This document shows positions 52,033 to 60,355 of a stretch of 64,000 bases of DNA, in pieces. Numbering within the stretch: the stretch's first letter is position 1; every line of letters begins with the position of its first letter. Below the pieces are notes generated by a model. That model saw only the letters and a program-made list of their open reading frames with translations. It had not been told where the DNA came from and searched no databases. The translations under genes and the position numbers were made by a program. The DNA comes from Streptomyces dangxiongensis (GTDB lineage Bacteria > Actinomycetota > Actinomycetes > Streptomycetales > Streptomycetaceae), in assembly GCF_003675325.1 (NCBI RefSeq), contig NZ_CP033073.1, forward strand, positions 3,844,001 through 3,908,000. The letters run 5' to 3'.

Positions 52033-53076
52033 GTGCCGCGCTCATGTGTACCACCCCACAAGTCCCACGCGCCCCCTCTGGGCGCCCTGCTGCGCCTGTA
52101 CGGCGCGGGTACCGCCCTCACCTGTGAGCCGGTGGACCAGGGACTGCTCAACCGCGGCTACCGGCTGTGCACCACGCGTGGCCGCTACTTCCTCAAGCAC
52201 CATTTCGACCCGGACACCGCCGACCCGGCCGCCATCGAGCGCCGGCACCGGGCCACCCAGCGCCTGGCCGACCTCGGCGTCCCGGTCGCCCCGCCGCTCG
52301 CCCACCGCGAGGGCCGTACGGTCGCCGTCGTCGGCGGCCACGCCTACGCCCTGCACCCCTGGATCGACGGCAGGCACCGCCACGGCGGCCAGCTGACGCG
52401 CGGGCAGAGCGCCCGCCTGGGGGCGCTCCTGGGGGCCGTACACGCCTGTCTGGAGCGCGTGATGCCACCCAAGGGGCGCACCCGACCGGCGTCGAGCCCC
52501 CACCCCGTGCGCAGCGCCGACCCGGCCGACACCTTCGCCCTCATCGACGCGCTGCTCGGCCGGGTGCGCCGGCACCGCCCCGCCGACGCCTTCGACGAGC
52601 TGGCCCGGCACCGGCTGCTGGAACGCCGCGCCCTCCTGGAGCAGCACGCCGGCCGGCGCCCGCCGCGCGGCGGCTCGGTGGGCTGGGTGCACGGCGACTT
52701 CCACCCGTTCAACCTGCTCTACAAGGACGACGCTCCGGCGGCCATCGTGGACTGGGACCGGCTCGGTGTGCAGCCGCGCGCGGAGGAGGCCGTGCGCGCC
52801 GCGGTGATCTTCTTCGTCCGCCCCGGCGGGACGCTGGACCTGCCGAAAGTGCGTGCCTACGCGCGCGCGTACCGGCATGCGGCCGGTGCCCCGCCCGCGG
52901 AGCTGGCGGCAGCCGCGCACCGGGTGTGGTGGGAGCGGCTGAACGACTTCTGGATGCTGCGCTGGCACTACGAACGCGGCGACACGCGCGCGGACTGCCA
53001 GTTCCCGGCCGCGTCGGCGCTCGCGGTGTGGTGGACCCGCGAGTACGACGCGGTGTGCGACGCGTTCGTGCGGTGA
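52033..53076 (+). CDS. Aminoglycoside-phosphotransferase-like kinase
   Basis: A 347-residue APH-fold protein. The catalytic loop VGWVHGDFHPFNLLY (Asp/Asn) and the metal-binding AIVDWDRLGVQPR are intact; the N-terminal lobe has YFLKHHFD with the ATP-binding lysine. The phosphate acceptor is probably a small hydroxylated molecule. The GTG at 52033 lies seven bases after TACCAT (52020-52025), so the mRNA is likely leaderless; no SD is seen. Many bacteria use such genes for unknown metabolites rather than antibiotics, so resistance should not be assumed. It converges with the Ser/Thr kinase at 53150. Confidence 0.87.
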   Translation: MPRSCVPPHKSHAPPLGALLRLYGAGTALTCEPVDQGLLNRGYRLCTTRGRYFLKHHFDPDTADPAAIERRHRATQRLADLGVPVAPPLAHREGRTVAVVGGHAYALHPWIDGRHRHGGQLTRGQSARLGALLGAVHACLERVMPPKGRTRPASSPHPVRSADPADTFALIDALLGRVRRHRPADAFDELARHRLLERRALLEQHAGRRPPRGGSVGWVHGDFHPFNLLYKDDAPAAIVDWDRLGVQPRAEEAVRAAVIFFVRPGGTLDLPKVRAYARAYRHAAGAPPAELAAAAHRVWWERLNDFWMLRWHYERGDTRADCQFPAASALAVWWTREYDAVCDAFVR

Positions 53077-53149
53077 GCCGGGCGGGCGGCCGGGGGCGGG
53101 ATCAGCCCGCGGGGACCGCCGTCCCGGTCGCCGTCGGTGTCGGTGTCCT

Positions 53150-54796
53150 TCAACCGGTGGTGTCGCCCGTGGTGCTGCCGTCCGTCGTGGTGCCCGCGGT
53201 GGCACCGCCGTCACCGGTGCCCGCGTCCGTGCCCGCGTCGGTGGTGCCGGTGTCCGTGCCGCCGTCGGTGGTGCCGGTGTCCGTGCCGCCGTTCGTCGGG
53301 TCCGTGGGCTGGGACTGCGAGGTCTGCGGGTCCGTCGGCTCGTCGGTCGGGGTGGAGTCGGCCGGCTTCGACGGGGTGTACGACGGCGTGGTCGCCGGCG
53401 GCCAGCCGTTGCCGGTGCCGGTGCCGGTTCCGGTGTCCGAGCCGGTGTGCGTGGAGGGGTCCGAGGGCGCGCCGGTGTCGTCGTCGGACGGGCTCGCGGA
53501 GGGCTTCTCGTGCTTGGTGCTCTTGGAGTGCGTGCTCGACGGCTTGGTGTCGGTGCCCTTGCCGCCGCCGTCGCCGCCGGCGCCCTTCAGCGCCAGCGCC
53601 ACGCCCGCCGCGATCGCGACGACCGCGAGGACGGCCAGGATCCACATCTTGCCGCGTCCGCTGCCCTTGTTGCCGTGCCCCTCGAAGCCGCCGTCGTCGC
53701 CGCTGCCGTAGCCCGTCGGCAGGATCGGCTGCGGGATCTGCGCGGTGCCCGAGGCGTCCATCGGGTGCGGCATGACGGTCGTGCCGGCGAAGCCGGCCGC
53801 CGGGGCGTGCCGGCCGTCGTGCGCCGCCACCGGGCCGGTGTTCCAGGTGCCGGTGTGGCCGCCCTGCTCGTACAGCATCTGGAGGCCGTACTGGACGAGG
53901 CCGCGCATCTCCTCGGCCGTCTGGAACCGGTCGTCGGGGTCCTTGGCGAGGGAGCGCATGACCAGGCCGTCCAGCTCCGGCGGGCAGGTCCCGTCCGCGA
54001 CCTGCGACGGCGGCGTCGGGATGTCCTGGACGTGCTGGTAGACCACCGACAGCGGGGTCTCGCCGGTGAAGGGGGGCCGGAGCGAGAGCAGTTCGTAGAG
54101 CAGGCAGCCGGTGGCGTACAGGTCGGAGCGGTGGTCGACGGCCTTGCCGAGCGCCTGCTCCGGGGAGAGGTACTGCGGGGTGCCCATGACCATGCCGGTC
54201 TGCGTCATCGTCGTGGACGCGCCGTGCAGGGCACGGGCGATGCCGAAGTCCATCACCTTGACGGCACCGCTGTGGGTGATGATGACATTCGCCGGCTTGA
54301 TGTCACGGTGCACGATGCCATGCTGGTGCGAGTAGGCGAGCGCCTCCAGCACCCCGGAGACGATGATCAGGGCCTGCTCGGGGCCCGGCGCCTCGGCGTT
54401 CAGCAGCAGGTCGCGGATGGTGCGGCCCTCGACCAGCTCCATGACGATGTACGGCACGGACTGGCCGCCCACGCTGTCCTCGCCGGAGTCGTACACGGCG
54501 ACGATCGCGTGGTGGTTGAGTCCGGCGACCGACTGGGCCTCGCGGGTGAAGCGGGCCTTGGAGACCGGGTCCTCGGCCAGGTCCGCGCGGAGCAGCTTGA
54601 CCGCGACGGTGCGGCCCAGGCGGACGTCCTCCGCCGCGAACACCTCGGCCATGCCGCCCCGGCCCAGCCGGTGCGTGAGCCGGTACCGGCCGTCGCCGAC
54701 GAGCCCTCCGTTGCCCCACATCTCCGGCGCGTCCGACATGCCGCCGCCAGTCGCCTCGGGGTCGGACGGGCCCTGAGAGCGCTGCTGCTGTGCCAT
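53150..54796 (-). CDS. Membrane Ser/Thr protein kinase with Thr/Gly/Asp-rich extracellular tail
   Basis: A 548-residue Hanks-type kinase. The kinase domain spans about residues 37-300: LGRGGMAEVFAAED, VAVKLLRADL (Lys), IVHRDIKPANVII, MDFGIARALHG and QYLSPEQALGKAVDHRSDLY. A linker and one membrane helix (MWILAVLAVVAIAAGVALAL, about 385-405) lead outside to about 140 residues of low-complexity Thr/Ser/Gly/Asp/Pro sequence with GTDTGTT repeats, instead of the PASTA repeats usual for actinobacterial sensor kinases. It is divergent from another kinase (55137); the two probably share a promoter region. Confidence 0.93.
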   Translation of the reverse strand: MAQQQRSQGPSDPEATGGGMSDAPEMWGNGGLVGDGRYRLTHRLGRGGMAEVFAAEDVRLGRTVAVKLLRADLAEDPVSKARFTREAQSVAGLNHHAIVAVYDSGEDSVGGQSVPYIVMELVEGRTIRDLLLNAEAPGPEQALIIVSGVLEALAYSHQHGIVHRDIKPANVIITHSGAVKVMDFGIARALHGASTTMTQTGMVMGTPQYLSPEQALGKAVDHRSDLYATGCLLYELLSLRPPFTGETPLSVVYQHVQDIPTPPSQVADGTCPPELDGLVMRSLAKDPDDRFQTAEEMRGLVQYGLQMLYEQGGHTGTWNTGPVAAHDGRHAPAAGFAGTTVMPHPMDASGTAQIPQPILPTGYGSGDDGGFEGHGNKGSGRGKMWILAVLAVVAIAAGVALALKGAGGDGGGKGTDTKPSSTHSKSTKHEKPSASPSDDDTGAPSDPSTHTGSDTGTGTGTGNGWPPATTPSYTPSKPADSTPTDEPTDPQTSQSQPTDPTNGGTDTGTTDGGTDTGTTDAGTDAGTGDGGATAGTTTDGSTTGDTTG

Positions 54797-55136
54797 CAGT
54801 CCTCGCCGTCGTTTCTGCCCGCGGTGCGCGCGGTGTTGTCACGGTCTCCGTCGGCCACGCTACAGCCTCCGCGGGGGCCACCGGTCCGGAACCGCAACCC
54901 GGACCGGTCCGCGACGGACCGGTCATGAAACCTCTAGCACGCGCTGTCGTGCAAATCCCGTGTGCCTGTCGTACGACACCGGTAACGCTTGCGCGACGCT
55001 TCTTGCGCGTACGGTCACGGAACGGGCACCGAGCTTGACGTGCCCGTGCCCTGGGGCAGACTTGGCCGGGAATGACACACGATCAAGGCCTGTTCGCCGG
55101 TGACGGCGCCGGAGGGCCAGTGGGGGACGCGGACAG
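54797..55136. promoter_or_regulatory. Divergent promoter region between the two kinase genes
   Basis: 340 bp without an ORF. Two GACCGGTC-type palindromes occur at 54901-54910 (GGACCGGTCC) and 54916-54924 (GGACCGGTC), 15 bp apart. A TTGCGCG/TTCTTGCGCG direct pair lies near 54985-55010. No clear -10/-35 is apparent. The paired palindromes are the only structured signal. Confidence 0.4.
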
Positions 55137-56774
55137 ATGAGCCAGGACGGCGCACACGGCCGGTACGCGGGGCAGGCGCTGGCCGGGGGCCGCTACCAGC
55201 TGCGCGACCTGCTGGGTGAGGGCGGCATGGCCTCGGTGCACCTCGCGTACGACGCCGTGCTGGACCGCCAGGTGGCCATCAAGACGCTGCACACCGAACT
55301 CGGCCGGGAGCAGGCCTTCCGCGAGCGGTTCCGCCGCGAGGCCCAGGCCGTGGCCAAGCTCACCCACACCAACATCGTCTCCGTCTTCGACACGGGCGAG
55401 GACGAGCTGAACGGCATGGCGACGCCGTACATCGTCATGGAGTACGTCGAGGGCCGTCCGCTGGGCTCGGTCCTGGCCGAGGACATCCGGCAGTACGGTG
55501 CGATGCCCGCCGACAAGGCCCTGAAGCTCACCGCCGACGTGCTCGCCGCACTGGAGATCAGCCACGAGAAGGGGCTGGTCCACCGCGACATCAAGCCGGG
55601 CAACGTGATGATGACCGGGCGCGGCGTGGTCAAGGTCATGGACTTCGGCATCGCCCGCGCCATGCAGTCCGGGGTCACCTCGATGACCCAGACCGGCATG
55701 GTCGTCGGCACCCCGCAGTACCTCTCGCCCGAGCAGGCCCTCGGCCGCGGAGTGGACGCGCGCTCCGACCTGTACTCGGTCGGCATCATGCTGTTCCAGT
55801 TGGTGACCGGGCGGCTGCCGTTCGACGCGGACTCCCCGCTGGCGATCGCGTACGCGCATGTGCAGGAGGAGCCGGTGCCGCCCTCCTCGGTCAACCGCGC
55901 GCTGCCGCCGGCCGTGGACGCGCTGGTCGCCCGCGCGCTGAAGAAGAACCCGAACGAGCGTTTCCCGACCGCCGAGTCCATGCGCGACGAGTGCCTGCGC
56001 GTCGCCGCGTCCCTCCAGGCGGTCCCGCCGAGCATCGTGCCGGGCGCCGGGCCGGCACAGAGCGGTGCGGGCGTCGCCTCCGCCGTGTTCCCGCCGGTCG
56101 ACCGGTCGGCCCAGGCGCCGCACGGGCCGGTGCAGACGCCGTACCCGCATGCCCCGGCCCAGAACCCGTACGGCCACCCGGCGCCCGCCGCGGCCTACGG
56201 CTACCCCCAGCAGGGCGGCTACCAGACGCCCCCGGTGGGCTACGGCCCGCAGACCGCCCCGACCCCGCCGCCGTACACGATCGCCCCGCAGTCCACCCCG
56301 GCCTCCCCCGGTGCCGGGCGGGGCAAGCGGCGCAGGCCACTGGTGATCGGCTCGGTCGCGGTGGTGGCCGTCGCGGTCGCAGGGCTGATCGTCGTGCTCA
56401 CGCTGAAGAACGCCGGTGACGACATCAAGGGCGTGACCGGCGGTTCGAGCGCGTCGGCGTCCGCCTCGCACCGGGCCGGTTACCGCGGGGCGGACCCCAC
56501 GCGGCAGATCGACAAGTCGGAGTGCACCGAGCCGCAGGAGTCGTACACCGACCCGAAGAAGGTCGAGATGCCCGACTTCCGCTACAAGGACATCGGCTCC
56601 GTGAAGAAGTGCCTCCAGGCCGCGGGCTGGAAGCTGCGTATCGACCACGAGGACGACGCCACCTGGGGCGAAGGGACCGTGCTGAAGCAGTTCCCCGACC
56701 ACGGCACCGATGTCGACCCCGACGACGTCGGCACCATCGACCTGAGCGTGTCGACGGGCAATCCGCCGCAGTGA
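55137..56774 (+). CDS. Membrane Ser/Thr protein kinase with a single PASTA domain
   Basis: A 545-residue PknB-like kinase. The kinase domain covers about 20-280: LLGEGGMASVHLAYD, VAIKTLHTEL, LVHRDIKPGNVMM, MDFGIARAMQSG and QYLSPEQALGRGVDARSDLY. A Pro/Tyr/Gln-rich cytoplasmic linker (GYPQQGGYQTPPVGYGPQ) precedes one membrane helix (LVIGSVAVVAVAVAGLIVVL). Outside is one PASTA-like domain of about 70 residues (EMPDFRYKDIGSVKKCLQAA to VDPDDVGTIDLSV) with a Cys pair. PknB relatives often have three or more PASTA units. It is divergent from the other kinase and followed by a terminator. Confidence 0.93.
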   Translation: MSQDGAHGRYAGQALAGGRYQLRDLLGEGGMASVHLAYDAVLDRQVAIKTLHTELGREQAFRERFRREAQAVAKLTHTNIVSVFDTGEDELNGMATPYIVMEYVEGRPLGSVLAEDIRQYGAMPADKALKLTADVLAALEISHEKGLVHRDIKPGNVMMTGRGVVKVMDFGIARAMQSGVTSMTQTGMVVGTPQYLSPEQALGRGVDARSDLYSVGIMLFQLVTGRLPFDADSPLAIAYAHVQEEPVPPSSVNRALPPAVDALVARALKKNPNERFPTAESMRDECLRVAASLQAVPPSIVPGAGPAQSGAGVASAVFPPVDRSAQAPHGPVQTPYPHAPAQNPYGHPAPAAAYGYPQQGGYQTPPVGYGPQTAPTPPPYTIAPQSTPASPGAGRGKRRRPLVIGSVAVVAVAVAGLIVVLTLKNAGDDIKGVTGGSSASASASHRAGYRGADPTRQIDKSECTEPQESYTDPKKVEMPDFRYKDIGSVKKCLQAAGWKLRIDHEDDATWGEGTVLKQFPDHGTDVDPDDVGTIDLSVSTGNPPQ

Positions 56775-56813
56775 CGCCGTACCGGGCGCGGTGAGGCCGC
56801 ACCGGACACAGAG

Positions 56814-56841
56814 AGGGCCCGGCGGGTGTCCGCCGGGCCCT
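56814..56841. terminator. Terminator between the kinase and bpa genes
   Basis: AGGGCCCGGCGG (56814-56825) and CCGCCGGGCCCT (56830-56841) form a perfect 12-bp stem with a GTGT loop, followed by TTC. It lies between two converging genes and may serve both. Confidence 0.88.
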
Positions 56842-56880
56842 TCGGATGTCATGACCTCGTGACCGGGCCGGGTGGGCCGC

Positions 56881-57444
56881 CTACAGGTACGGCCCGCCCG
56901 TGTGGGCGCCGCCGCGGTGGTCGTCACCCAGCCCGTCAGGACCGGACACGCCCGGCGGGAGAGCGCGGCGCATCTGCTCAAGCTGGGCCCGCGCGGCCAT
57001 CTGCTGGGCGAACAGCGTCGTCTGGATCCCGTGGAAGAGACCCTCCAGCCAGCCCACGAGCTGCGCCTGCGCGATCCGCAGTTCCGCGTCGCTCGGGGTC
57101 ACCTCGTCGGTGAACGGCAGCGAGAGCCGTTCCAGTTCCTCGACCAGCTCGGGGGCCAAGCCGTCCTCCAGCTCCTTCACGGAGCTGGCGTGGATCTCCC
57201 GCAGGCGCACCCGGCTGGCCTCGTCGAGGGGAGCCGCGCGCACCTCCTCCAGGAGCTGCTTGATCATGCTGCCGATCCGCATCACCTTGGCCGGCTGTTC
57301 CACCATCTCCGTCACCGGGGTCTCGCGGGACTCCTCGTCCCCGCCGCCACCGAGCGCCATCCCGTCCTGCCCCACGACGAGGATCTGGGGATTCTCCGGC
57401 GACCGTTCGTTCCTCGGCATCTCCATGCCGCCATTGTCTCGCAC
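56881..57444 (-). CDS. bpa: Bacterial proteasome activator (Bpa)
   Basis: A 187-residue four-helix-bundle protein of the Bpa/DUF2587 family. In mycobacteria it forms a dodecameric ring that docks on the 20S proteasome and opens the gate without ATP. Helices are visible from VEQPAKVMRIGSMIKQLLEE through ELRIAQAQLVGWLEGLFHGI and TTLFAQQMAARAQLEQMRRA. The C-terminus ends GGPYL; the HbYX-type proteasome docking motif is GQYL in mycobacteria, and the penultimate Tyr is kept. GTG 57444 has GAGGTG upstream; ATG 57426 is an alternative. No proteasome genes are nearby. Confidence 0.92.
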   Translation of the reverse strand: MRDNGGMEMPRNERSPENPQILVVGQDGMALGGGGDEESRETPVTEMVEQPAKVMRIGSMIKQLLEEVRAAPLDEASRVRLREIHASSVKELEDGLAPELVEELERLSLPFTDEVTPSDAELRIAQAQLVGWLEGLFHGIQTTLFAQQMAARAQLEQMRRALPPGVSGPDGLGDDHRGGAHTGGPYL

Positions 57445-57600
57445 ACCGCCACCTCATCACCGTGGTGCCCCCTGTGTGGCCACTCCACCGTTTTAGACCC
57501 GTCGGCGCAATCCGACGTGCCACGCCGATCGCCGGATGTGAGGCTTGTCCCCGTCGGGTTTCCATCGGTCACGGCACCTGGGCTCCGGGAGGTCACCGAC

Positions 57601-58401
57601 GTGACTCCATGCCTGCGACTGGCGCTCCGCTGCGTCCGGCTGCTGCTCCTCCTCCTCACGGCGGCGGCTCTGCCGGCGTACGGCGTCACCGTCGCCGTCG
57701 TCTACGGCGCCCCGCCCGCCCACGGCGCCGAGCGGGACCCCGTCCACCCGTCCGCTCCGGGGCACCGGGAGCAGCGGGAGCCGGCGCTGCCGGGCGCCGT
57801 GCCACCGGGCCCCGGGCGGCCGGGCCGGAACGAGCCCGACGGCGGCGGCCCGGGACACGACCGGCCGGGAAGCGACCGGCCGGAACACGGCCTCCCCGGT
57901 ACCGCCGCCCTCTCCACCCTCGGTCCCGTGCACGGCGTGCGCGAGCAGGATCGGCCCGCCGACGATCCACCGGCCGCCGCCGTCCCCATGCCGTCCGACT
58001 CGGCGTCGGCGTCGGTCCGCCCCTCGGTCTCCGCCCGTCTCACCGCCGAGCCGTCGCGGGCGGGCAGCCGGGCCGGTGAGGGGCGGATACGCCCCGGACG
58101 GCCGGACGGGCCCGCCGCCGAGGTGGAGGGCGACGAGGACCCCGACACCGAGGCCGCGCAGGCGCAGGAGCCGGAGACGGCGGACGTGCCGCGCGGTACG
58201 CAGGCGGCCTCACCGCCGCCCGAGGAAGCCGGGCTCGACCCCGCCAGGCCTCCGCTGCGGCCCGCGGCCCAGCAGGCGGTCCAGCAGGGTGAGGGCCCCA
58301 CGGAGCCGGTCCTGCAAATCCTTCCCCTGGGCACGGGGCTGGTCCTCATCGGCCTGGGCCTGGCCCTGGCCCTCCTGGGCCTGAGACTCCGCAGAACCTG
58401 A
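57601..58401 (+). CDS. Low-complexity surface protein with C-terminal membrane anchor
   Basis: A 266-residue protein. GTG 57601 has GGGAGG eight bases upstream. A hydrophobic N-terminus (LRLALRCVRLLLLLLTAAAL) suggests a signal peptide. A Pro/Gly/Asp/Glu-rich middle of about 200 residues is likely disordered. The C-terminus has a hydrophobic helix (LGTGLVLIGLGLALALLGL) followed by basic RLRRT, an orientation that would hold the protein in the membrane with its bulk outside. There is no LPxTG sortase signal. Function unknown; it is divergent from bpa. Confidence 0.78.
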   Translation: MTPCLRLALRCVRLLLLLLTAAALPAYGVTVAVVYGAPPAHGAERDPVHPSAPGHREQREPALPGAVPPGPGRPGRNEPDGGGPGHDRPGSDRPEHGLPGTAALSTLGPVHGVREQDRPADDPPAAAVPMPSDSASASVRPSVSARLTAEPSRAGSRAGEGRIRPGRPDGPAAEVEGDEDPDTEAAQAQEPETADVPRGTQAASPPPEEAGLDPARPPLRPAAQQAVQQGEGPTEPVLQILPLGTGLVLIGLGLALALLGLRLRRT

Positions 58402-58467
58402 CCCCGGGGCCCCTGCGTTCCCCGGCCCGGGTCGGACCCCGCACGACCCGTCCGCCTGCCGCTTCCG

Positions 58468-59448
58468 TCACGGCGCCACCAGGAGCACCTTGCCGATGTG
58501 GCCGCTGGCCTCCACCAGGTGGTGCGCCTCGGAAGCCCGCGGCATCGGCACTTCACGGTCGACGACCGGGCGGACGTGGCCGTCGGCGAGCAGCGGCCAC
58601 ACGTGCTCGCGTACGGCGGCGACGATCGTCGCCTTCTCCTCCAGCGGGCGGGCGCGCAGCGAGGTCGCGCTGACCGCGCCACGCTTGGCGAGGAGCGCGC
58701 CGATGTTCAGCTCGCCCTTGGTGCCGCCCTGCATACCGATGATGGCGAGGCGGCCGTTGACGGCGAGGGCCTGGACGTTGCGGTCCAGGTACTTGGCGCC
58801 CATGTTGTCGAGGATGACGTCGGCACCGGCGCCGTCGGTGGCTTCCTTGATCTCGGCGACGAAGTCCCGCTCGCGGTAGTTGATGAGCACGTCGGCGCCC
58901 AGCTCGGCGCAGAAGTCCAGCTTCTCCTTCGTGCCGGCGGTGACCGCGACCCTGGCACCGAATGCCTTGGCGAGCTGGATCGCCATGGTGCCGATCCCGC
59001 TGGAGCCGCCGTGCACCAGCAGCGTCTCGCCGGGGCGCAGATGGGCGACCATGAACACGTTGGACCAGACCGTGCAGGTCACCTCGGGCAGCGCCGCGGC
59101 CTGCTTGAGGTCGACGCCCTGGGGGACGGGCAGGAGCTGCCCGGCCGGTACGGCGACCTTCTCGGCGTAACCGCCGCCGGCGAGCAGCGCGCACACCTCG
59201 TCGCCGACGGACCAGCCGGACACCCCGGGGCCGAGGGCGGCGATCCGGCCGGAGCACTCCAGGCCGGGATGAGCGGATGCGCCGGGCGGCGGGTCGTAGA
59301 AGCCCTGACGTTGCATGATGTCGGCACGGTTGACGGCGCTGGCCACCACCTCGACCAGCACCTCGCCCTCCCCGGGCACCGGTTCGGGGACCTCGTCCCA
59401 CACCAGAGCCTCGGGACCACCAGGTTCGGGAATCGTGATCGCATGCAT
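58468..59448 (-). CDS. NAD(P)H:quinone oxidoreductase, MDR superfamily
   Basis: A 326-residue zinc-free medium-chain reductase. The GroES-like N-terminal fold shows VASAVNRADIMQRQGFYDPP and AHPGLECSGRIAALG. The Rossmann fold follows with VHGGSSGIGTMAIQLAKAFG and GAGADVILDNMGAKYLDRNV. Zinc-ligand cysteines are absent, as in crotonase/quinone-reductase (PIG3-like) members. It reduces quinones or alpha,beta-unsaturated carbonyls with NADPH; the substrate is not known. ATG 59448 starts the family-type N-terminus; upstream GTG 59481 is less likely. It overlaps the 3' end of the channel gene only if that upstream start is used. Confidence 0.92.
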   Translation of the reverse strand: MHAITIPEPGGPEALVWDEVPEPVPGEGEVLVEVVASAVNRADIMQRQGFYDPPPGASAHPGLECSGRIAALGPGVSGWSVGDEVCALLAGGGYAEKVAVPAGQLLPVPQGVDLKQAAALPEVTCTVWSNVFMVAHLRPGETLLVHGGSSGIGTMAIQLAKAFGARVAVTAGTKEKLDFCAELGADVLINYRERDFVAEIKEATDGAGADVILDNMGAKYLDRNVQALAVNGRLAIIGMQGGTKGELNIGALLAKRGAVSATSLRARPLEEKATIVAAVREHVWPLLADGHVRPVVDREVPMPRASEAHHLVEASGHIGKVLLVAP

Positions 59449-59477
59449 GCGGGTGACGCTACCCCCCGCGGGCCCCG

Positions 59478-60348
59478 TCACCCGTGTGGGAGGGGGCGGG
59501 TGTCCGGTGTGGTCCGGGCACCGGGCGTGACACGGACGATCGCGATGAGCCGGTCCGTCAGTTGGAGGGTGCCGAGCGACGGATCGTCGTAGCCGAGCAC
59601 GCGGTGTCCGCGGACGACGCTGACCACGAGGTCGTCCGTCTCGCGGGGCGCCCTGCCCACCTCGGCGCGGACGACCGGCCGTTCGACGATGTCCAGCCCG
59701 CTGCCCTGCTGGATCAGGTCCTCCATCACCATGCCGGCGGCGGGACTGAGCACGGAGAGCCCCAGCAGCCGGCCGGCCGCGCTGGCGCTGGTGATGACCG
59801 CGTCCGCTCCGGACTGCTTGAGCAGCGGGGCGTTCTCCTCCTCGCGCACGGCGGCCACGATCTTGGCGCCGCGGTTGAGCTGGCGGGCGGTCAGCGTGAC
59901 GAGGACGGAGGTGTCGTCGCGCTGCGGGGCGATGATGATCTGCCGGGCCCGGTGCGCCTCGGCCCGTCTGAGCACGTCACTGCGGGTGGCGTCGCCCATG
60001 ACGCCGGCGTAGCCCTCGGCGGTGGCCGCGTCGACCGCCTTGGCGCTGGGTGAGCGGGGCGCTGTCGCTGACCTGGGTGATGTCGCCGTATCCGGTGGTG
60101 GAGAGGGTGACGGTCGCGTAGTAGAACGCGTCGGGCAGATCCACCGAGCCGTCGGAGTTGTCGCGGTAGCCGTCCCGGTCGGCGTAGACGACGAACGCGG
60201 TGACGACCAGCACCAGCAGGGCCATGAACAGCCGCTCGACGGCCTGGCGGACGGGCCGCTCCACCACTTTCCTCGGGAGTTTCACCCGATGGGTCACCAG
60301 ATACTCGTCCGCCTGACGGGCGATCGCGTCGCGGCCCGGAAGTTTCAC
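59478..60348 (-). pseudogene. K+ channel (ion channel 2 / TrkA-N type) with an internal deletion
   Basis: GTG 60348 overlaps the moeA TGA (GTGA). The start (KLPGRDAIARQADEYLV), the first membrane helix (RLFMALLVLVVTAFVVYADR), the pore helix and the selectivity filter TLSTTGYGDITQ are present. After VSDSAPLT the sequence jumps, with a frameshift near 60046-60058, to KAVDAATAEGYAGVMGDATR. What is missing is the second membrane helix and the start of the TrkA-N fold (the GxGxxG nucleotide loop), about 80 codons by comparison with the usual layout. The rest of TrkA-N and a TrkA-C-like end (GYDDPSLGTLQLTDRLIAI) are in the second frame. Either a real deletion or an assembly collapse. Confidence 0.85.
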
Positions 60349-60355
60349 GTGAAAC
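60342..60355. other. parS site (ParB binding site)
   Basis: GTTTCACGTGAAAC is a perfect 14-bp palindrome identical to the core consensus of Streptomyces parS sites, onto which ParB loads for chromosome segregation. These sites cluster around oriC. It overlaps the moeA stop and the channel start codon, so it lies inside coding sequence; this is common for parS. I found no second perfect copy in the window by eye. Confidence 0.9.

Noticed and set aside
53190..53210. GGCACCGCC string reminiscent of a T-box core
   Set aside because: It lies within the low-complexity tail of a kinase gene on the other strand. No specifier stem or terminator is nearby.
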